Assembly (NCBI RefSeq): GCF_040448685.1
Contig: NZ_CP159290.1
Span: 3,782,001-3,846,000 of the forward strand
Length of the DNA stretch: 64,000 nt
Source: Cellulosimicrobium sp. ES-005
GTDB taxonomy: Bacteria; Actinomycetota; Actinomycetes; Actinomycetales; Cellulomonadaceae
Reading direction: 5' to 3'
Every line of letters begins with the position of its first letter. The stretch's first letter is position 1. The position numbers and the translations under genes are program-made. Under the pieces are notes generated by a model that ran no database searches, was not told where the DNA came from, and saw only the letters and a program-made list of their open reading frames with translations. This document shows positions 59,730 through 64,000 of this stretch, piece by piece.

Positions 59730-60719
59730 TCACGCCGCCGGGGCCGCCGCGCGCAGCCTCTCCAGCAGCGGCCCCGCGGCCTGGTCGAGGAACGCACGCT
59801 GCCCGACCTCGCCCACCTGGACGAGCGCGAGGTCGGTGAACCCCGCCTCCCACCACGCGGACGCCGCCTCGACGATCGCGTCGAGGTCCGGGCCGCACGG
59901 GATCGACTCCGCCACGTCCTCGGGCCGGACGAACTGGCTCGCGGCCTCGAACGCCTCGGTCGTGGGCAGGTCGGCGTTCACGTGCCAGCCGCCCCCGAAC
60001 CAGCGGAACTGCTCGTGCGCGCGCGCCACCGCGACGTCCTCGTCGGGGTCCCAGCAGATCGGCATCTGCCCGACGACGCGCGACGGCGCGAGGTCCGCAC
60101 GGTCCCGGACCCCCGACCATCGCCGGACGACGTCGGCGTCGGGCTCGGTGGTCACGAGGTGGTCGGCCAGCGGGGCGAACCGCTCGATCGACTGCGGGCC
60201 GGAGACGGCGACGCCGATCTCCACGGTCTCGTCGGGGAGGTCCCAGAGCCGCGCGGAGTCGACGCGGTAGTGCACGCCCTCGAACGTGAGACGTTCGCCG
60301 TCGAGCAACGACCGGATGATCTCGACGGCCTCCTCGAGCATGTCGTGCCGCTCGCCGACGGCGGGCCAGCGCTCGCCCGCGACGTGCTCGTTGAGGTTCT
60401 CCCCGGCGCCGAGGCCCAGCGTGAAGCGGTCGTCGGAGAGGAGGGCGACCGTCGCGGCCTTCTGCGCGACCACGGCCGGGTGGTAGCGCAGCAGGGGGCA
60501 GGTCACGTAGGTCATGAGCCCGACGCGCTCCGTCGCCTGGGCGACCGCGCCGAGGACGGACCACGCGTACGGGGAGTGGCCCTGGGCGTCGAGCCACGGG
60601 AAGTAGTGGTCGCTCATCACCTCGAACTCGAAGCCGACGCGCTCCGCGTCGACCGCGTGCTCGACGAGCGCGCGCGGGCCGGACTGCTCGGTCATGAGGG
60701 TGTAGCCGAAGCGGGTCAT
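59730..60719 (-). CDS. F420-dependent LLM-class oxidoreductase (TIGR03557/G6PD-like)
   Basis: A 329-aa luciferase-like TIM-barrel enzyme. MTRFGYTLMTEQSGPRALVEHAVDAERVGFEFEVMSDHYFPW is the N-terminal strand and cofactor region of the subfamily related to F420-dependent glucose-6-phosphate dehydrogenase. LGLGAGENLNEHVAG contains the family GxGAGExLNEH signature. The C-terminus includes GFTDLALVQVG. The expected cofactor is F420, which fits an actinobacterium; the substrate is not known. An ATG nine codons upstream is rejected because MTRFGYTL matches the family start. Confidence 0.87.
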   Translation of the reverse strand: MTRFGYTLMTEQSGPRALVEHAVDAERVGFEFEVMSDHYFPWLDAQGHSPYAWSVLGAVAQATERVGLMTYVTCPLLRYHPAVVAQKAATVALLSDDRFTLGLGAGENLNEHVAGERWPAVGERHDMLEEAVEIIRSLLDGERLTFEGVHYRVDSARLWDLPDETVEIGVAVSGPQSIERFAPLADHLVTTEPDADVVRRWSGVRDRADLAPSRVVGQMPICWDPDEDVAVARAHEQFRWFGGGWHVNADLPTTEAFEAASQFVRPEDVAESIPCGPDLDAIVEAASAWWEAGFTDLALVQVGEVGQRAFLDQAAGPLLERLRAAAPAA

Positions 60720-60756
60720 GCCTCGATCGTGGGACGGGCCGGTCACACGAGGTCGG

Positions 60757-61131
60757 TCAGGCGAGCGCCTTCGCCTTGAGCTGCGCGAACTCCTCGGGCG
60801 TGATCGCCCCGGAGTCGAGCAGCGACTTCGCGTGCGTGATCTGCTCGGCCGGCGACGTGGTCGCGACCTGGCGGATGTACGCGTCGGTGTCCTGCTTCGC
60901 CTGGACGACCGCCGCCGCCTGCCGCTCCGCCATCCCGCGCCCGCGCGCGATGAGGTAGACGAGCGACGTCAGGATCGGCAGGAAGATGAGGAAGATGATC
61001 CACACGGCCTTCCACCAGCCCGAGAGCTCCCGGTCACGGAACAGGTCCGCGATGATCTGGAAGAGCACGATGAGGTAGGCGATGAAGAAGAAGCTCCAGA
61101 CGAGGAGCCAGAAGAAGTCCCAGAAGTCCAC
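60757..61131 (-). CDS. Small membrane protein with PLDc_N-like helices and SHOCT domain
   Basis: A 124-aa protein. Two N-terminal helices (FFWLLVWSFFFIAYLIVLFQII and WWKAVWIIFLIFLPILTSLVYLIARG) form a PLDc_N-like hairpin. The C-terminus EQITHAKSLLDSGAITPEEFAQLKAKAL is a SHOCT domain, a short oligomerisation module. AAAGGG precedes the GTG start that gives VDFWDFFW. Such proteins are common in actinobacteria without a defined role. It is probably independent of the LLM gene just downstream. Confidence 0.8.
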   Translation of the reverse strand: MDFWDFFWLLVWSFFFIAYLIVLFQIIADLFRDRELSGWWKAVWIIFLIFLPILTSLVYLIARGRGMAERQAAAVVQAKQDTDAYIRQVATTSPAEQITHAKSLLDSGAITPEEFAQLKAKALA

Positions 61132-61281
61132 GGTCGCGCCCTTTCTCGACGGATCCCCGTACCCGGAGCACGGCCGGCTGCCGCGCACCAACAGGGCGAA
61201 CCTAGCGACGATGGGGGGTTCGCGCCCGGCGAAAGCCGGGTGAAGCGCACGAAGCGGCCGTACCTCGTCTCTCGGGGCGGA

Positions 61282-62520
61282 TCACCCGGGTTCCTCCGTC
61301 GCCACCCGACGACGAGCGCGTACGACGTCGCCGACGATGACGGCGAGGAGGATGCCGTCGGTGACCCAGTTGAGGGTGAGGGGCGTGAGCCACCCGTGCG
61401 TCGCGTAGAGCGCGCCGACCGCTGCCGCGCCGAGCAGGTGCGGGAGGGACCACGGCCCGCCGGCCGCGCGGCGGAACAGCGCGTTGCCCACGAGGTAGGT
61501 CGCGGCCGCCCCGCACACGAGCGCGGCGGTCCACGCGTCGGCGTGGCCCGCGTGCCCCAGCGGGTGCAGCAGGACCAGCTCGTCCGCGACCGCGGTGAGC
61601 ACGATCCCGGCGACGATGACGAACGGCACGTAGGTGTACGCCGTCTGGGCCACCATGCCGCGCTCGTCGCGCGAGGTGAAGTACTCGGTCGCGCGCCGCT
61701 CGGAGCGGTCGAAGAAGAGCAGCCACATGAGCACCGTGCTCGCGAACGCGGAGCAGAACGCGGAGACGGTCGTCGCGTCGAGCGGCAGCTCGGCGAACGC
61801 CGCGCCCGTCACGATGATCGACTCGCCCAGGCAGATGATGACGAACAGGCTCACGCGCTCGGCCATGTGCTCGCCCCGGACGACCCACGTGCTCGCGCGC
61901 GAGGCCCCGAGCCACGGCAGCCAGAACATCGCGCGCGGTCCCGCCAGGTCGATCACGCACGCGACCGCCCACAGCACGAGCCGGTGCTCCTCGACGAGCG
62001 CCCCGGTGATCCACAGGCTGCCCGAGACGACGAACCACGTGGTGATGCGGGCGAAGTTCACCGCGTTCTCCGGCCACACCCGGCCCAGGGCGACCAGCAC
62101 GAACGCGCTGCGCCCCACCTGCATCGTCACGAGCATCACCGCGAAGAGCAGGGCCTTGTCGCCGAACGCCTCGGGGATCGCGCTCGCGAGCACCAGGCCG
62201 AGCAGCATGAGGACGACCAGCATCGCCCGCACGGGGACGCGCTCGGGGTCGAGCCAGTTGGTGGCCCACATCGTGAAGACCCACACCCACCACACCGCGA
62301 CGCCGAGGACGAGCGTGTGCACGAGGGTCTCGGCGCCCGGGTGGGCGATGAGGCCGTGCGAGAGCTGCGTGACCGCGAAGACGAACACCAGGTCGAAGAA
62401 GAGCTCGACGTAGCCGACGCGGCTCGAGTCGCCGCCGTCGCCGTGCCTCCGGAGGTCCGTGCGCAGGCCCCAGCGCAGCGGGGCGGGCCCGGTGCCGGGC
62501 GTCGTGAGCGGAGCGTCCAT
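61282..62520 (-). CDS. Low-temperature-requirement A (LtrA) family membrane protein
   Basis: A 412-aa polytopic membrane protein of about 12 helices. The hallmark is VGYVELFFDLVFVFAVTQLSHGL near residue 35, followed by WWVWVFTMWATNWLDPERVPVR. ERVSLFVIICLGESIIVTGAAF near the middle is also characteristic. LtrA was first linked to cold growth in Listeria; its biochemical role is unclear. The ATG start gives a short polar N-terminus before the first helix. It is divergent from a lipoprotein gene 129 bp away. Confidence 0.88.
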   Translation of the reverse strand: MDAPLTTPGTGPAPLRWGLRTDLRRHGDGGDSSRVGYVELFFDLVFVFAVTQLSHGLIAHPGAETLVHTLVLGVAVWWVWVFTMWATNWLDPERVPVRAMLVVLMLLGLVLASAIPEAFGDKALLFAVMLVTMQVGRSAFVLVALGRVWPENAVNFARITTWFVVSGSLWITGALVEEHRLVLWAVACVIDLAGPRAMFWLPWLGASRASTWVVRGEHMAERVSLFVIICLGESIIVTGAAFAELPLDATTVSAFCSAFASTVLMWLLFFDRSERRATEYFTSRDERGMVAQTAYTYVPFVIVAGIVLTAVADELVLLHPLGHAGHADAWTAALVCGAAATYLVGNALFRRAAGGPWSLPHLLGAAAVGALYATHGWLTPLTLNWVTDGILLAVIVGDVVRARRRVATEEPG

Positions 62521-62649
62521 GCTGGGATGCTCCCACCGTCGCCGGGTCACCGTCCGGTCACGATCGCCCGGCGCGTCGCGGTTCGCCGCGCACGACCGCC
62601 CACCAGGGCCCACGATGGTCGCGCTACCGTCGCCGACCGAGGAGTGCTC

Positions 62650-63243
62650 ATGGTCCCCGTCCGCCGCCCCGTCTCCCGGACGGCTCGCACCGCGTCCGCG
62701 CTCTCGCTCGTCGTCGCGGTCGGCCTGCTGGGGGCGTGCGCCTCCGAGACCGACGGCGGCGGGGACGACGCGTCCGCCTCCGAGGAGTCCACCGCGCCGA
62801 GCGACGACGCGTCCGAGGAGCCGTCGGACGACGCTTCCGAGGAGGAAGGCCTGCCCGACGCCGGGACGATGGACGTCGTGGCGGGCGCGCACGGCACGGG
62901 CCTGCCGCCCGGCGTCGACGCGCCGACCGAGGGCGGGACGGGCGCCGCGTGGAGCGCGGAGCCGGGACTGCTGTTCGTCGTGACGTACGGGTCGAGCACG
63001 TGCCCCGTGCTCGCGGAGGACGAGGCCGCGGTCCAGGGGGGCGACGTCGTCGTGACGTTCGTCGAGATCGCCCCCGACACGCCGTGCACGATGGACTACG
63101 TGCCGGCGACCTCGGTGGTCGGGGTGCCCGACGACGTGGACGCGAGCGGCGAGGTGAGCGTCGTCCTCGGCGACCGCGGGACCGTCGTCGTCCCGCCCGC
63201 GGCGGACGGCACGACCGGCGAGTCGGCCTGGGTCGAGGAGTAG
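62650..63243 (+). CDS. Lipoprotein of unknown function
   Basis: A 197-aa lipoprotein. The signal peptide ends in the lipobox GLLGACASE (cysteine near residue 30), followed by an acidic Ser/Asp/Glu-rich linker of about 40 residues. The C-terminal 120 residues look beta-rich, with two further cysteines (SSTCPVLAED and DTPCTMDYVPATS) that probably pair. I recognise no named family. GAGGAGT precedes the ATG at good spacing. A strong terminator follows the stop. Confidence 0.75.
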   Translation: MVPVRRPVSRTARTASALSLVVAVGLLGACASETDGGGDDASASEESTAPSDDASEEPSDDASEEEGLPDAGTMDVVAGAHGTGLPPGVDAPTEGGTGAAWSAEPGLLFVVTYGSSTCPVLAEDEAAVQGGDVVVTFVEIAPDTPCTMDYVPATSVVGVPDDVDASGEVSVVLGDRGTVVVPPAADGTTGESAWVEE

Positions 63244-63270
63244 CCGCCCCTGCGGTGAAGAGCGCGTGAA

Positions 63271-63300
63271 AGGACGGTCCCGCCCCGGCGGGACCGTCCT
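63271..63300 (+). terminator. Hairpin after the lipoprotein gene
   Basis: A perfect 12-bp stem (AGGACGGTCCCG with its complement) closes a 6-nt loop 27 bp after the stop. Confidence 0.8.
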
Positions 63301-63320
63301 GCGCGCGTCGGGGGAGCGGC

Positions 63321-63326
63321 TACCGT
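63321..63326 (+). promoter_or_regulatory. -10 hexamer TACCGT, leaderless start of last gene
   Basis: TACCGT is followed by 6 nt and the GTG at 63333. Confidence 0.5.
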
Positions 63327-63332
63327 GTGCGG

Positions 63333-64000
63333 GTGACGACGCCCCTCTCCCGCGCTGCTCGACGTTCCCTGGCCGGCGCCGCGACCCTCGTGCTGGCCCT
63401 CGTCCTGGGCGCATGCTCCGCGCCGCCCAAGCAGCAGACCCCCGTGGACGACGTCGCGGCCGCCGCGTCCGGCACGGGCGAGACCGGCCCGGAGGGCTTC
63501 GAGGAGTTCTACGGCCAGAGCCTGGCCTGGGAGGACTGCGGTGCGGGCTGGGAGTGCGCGACGGCGCGCGCCCCGCTCTCGTGGCAGGACCCGGAGGCGG
63601 GCGAGATCGAGCTCGCGGTGAAGCGCCAGCCCGCGACGGGGGAGCGCATCGGCTCGCTCCTCACCAACCCGGGCGGTCCCGGGGCCTCGGGGATCGACTT
63701 CGTCACGACCCTCGCCCCGACGGTCGGCGAGCGTGTCACCGCGGCCTACGACCTCGTCGGGTTCGACCCGCGCGGCGTCGGGCAGTCCTCGCCCGTGGTG
63801 TGCCTCGACGACGCGGCGAAGGACGAGTCCCTGGCCCGCGACTTCGACACCGACGAGGCGGGGCTTGAGGCGCTCGCAGAGGACCGGCGCGCCTGGGCCG
63901 ACGCGTGCGCCGAGAACACGGGAGACCTGCTCGGCCAGGTCGACACGCAGAGCGCCGCGCGCGACATGGACATGCTGCGGGCCGTGCTCGGCGACGAGAA
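63333..64000 (+). CDS. Secreted alpha/beta hydrolase (tripeptidyl-aminopeptidase type), truncated by window end
   Basis: About 222 codons are visible and the frame is still open at the window edge. The GTG start gives VTTPLSRAARRSLAGA, then a lipoprotein signal peptide (LVLALVLGACSAP, cysteine near residue 28). The N-terminal hydrolase region contains LAWEDCGAGWECATARAPLSWQDPEAG, the oxyanion-hole segment LTNPGGPGASGIDF and YDLVGFDPRGVGQSSPVVCLDD. These are typical of SlpD/TAP-type exported aminopeptidases and proline iminopeptidases of actinobacteria. The catalytic serine, aspartate and histidine would lie beyond 64000. Confidence 0.85.
   Translation, partial: MTTPLSRAARRSLAGAATLVLALVLGACSAPPKQQTPVDDVAAAASGTGETGPEGFEEFYGQSLAWEDCGAGWECATARAPLSWQDPEAGEIELAVKRQPATGERIGSLLTNPGGPGASGIDFVTTLAPTVGERVTAAYDLVGFDPRGVGQSSPVVCLDDAAKDESLARDFDTDEAGLEALAEDRRAWADACAENTGDLLGQVDTQSAARDMDMLRAVLGDE

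Overview
The window is a piece of a very GC-rich (roughly 74 % by eye) actinobacterial chromosome. Closely packed genes, frequent GTG starts, 4-bp ATGA/GTGA overlaps, an F420-type luciferase-like oxidoreductase and a mycobacteria-like tad/topA/holB neighbourhood all point to Actinomycetota. The yeast-lytic-type S1 protease, the GH3 glycosidase and the ECF repertoire suggest Micrococcales (Cellulosimicrobium/Cellulomonas-like); that last step is inference. There is no rRNA, no tRNA that I can see, no insertion sequence and no CRISPR array.

Layout. 0.3-2.6 kb: a SpoU-type RNA methyltransferase behind an ACT-domain malic enzyme. 3-9 kb: a HAD phosphatase diverging from a complete tad/Flp pilus operon (Ssd-like protein, TadA, TadB, TadC, DUF4244 pilin, two TadE-like pseudopilins). 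The pilus region and its edges carry three short tandem-repeat tracts. 9.2-14 kb: a DEAH helicase with a DUF1998-type zinc cluster, an SRPBCC protein and an M18 aminopeptidase. 14-18.4 kb: two paralogous ECF sigma factor/membrane-protein pairs around an alpha/beta hydrolase. 18.6-22.3 kb: a proton-pumping pyrophosphatase and a large lipoprotein. 22.4-25.4 kb: a GH3 glycosidase and a TetR regulator. 25.9-33.3 kb: a DUF981 membrane protein, two paralogous secreted proteins, a methyltransferase, a LysR regulator, a secreted S1 protease and a VKOR-family protein.

33.7-39.8 kb holds the most notable locus: jetA-jetB-jetC, the SMC-type core of a Wadjet anti-plasmid system. The nuclease gene jetD is absent from its expected place; a degenerate intergenic repeat sits there instead. 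39.9-51 kb: a TetR/solute-binding-protein pair, a PAP2 phosphatase, topA, glycerol dehydrogenase, a PadR/membrane-protein pair and a MarR/MFS pair. 51-55 kb: a FtsX-type permease with its ATPase. 55-60 kb: a Gfo/Idh oxidoreductase, an OhrR-like regulator facing a 69-aa unknown protein, a HAD phosphatase, tmk and holB. 59.7-64 kb: an LLM oxidoreductase, a SHOCT protein, an LtrA-family protein, a lipoprotein, and the start of a secreted tripeptidyl-aminopeptidase-type hydrolase cut off by the window edge.

Two themes run through the window. Many genes have a TANNNT hexamer 6-8 nt before the start codon, which suggests leaderless transcripts. Gaps between convergent genes tend to carry either perfect hairpins or roughly 20-bp tandem repeats. 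Several regulators (TetR, PadR, MarR, OhrR) have visible palindromes next to their own start codons.
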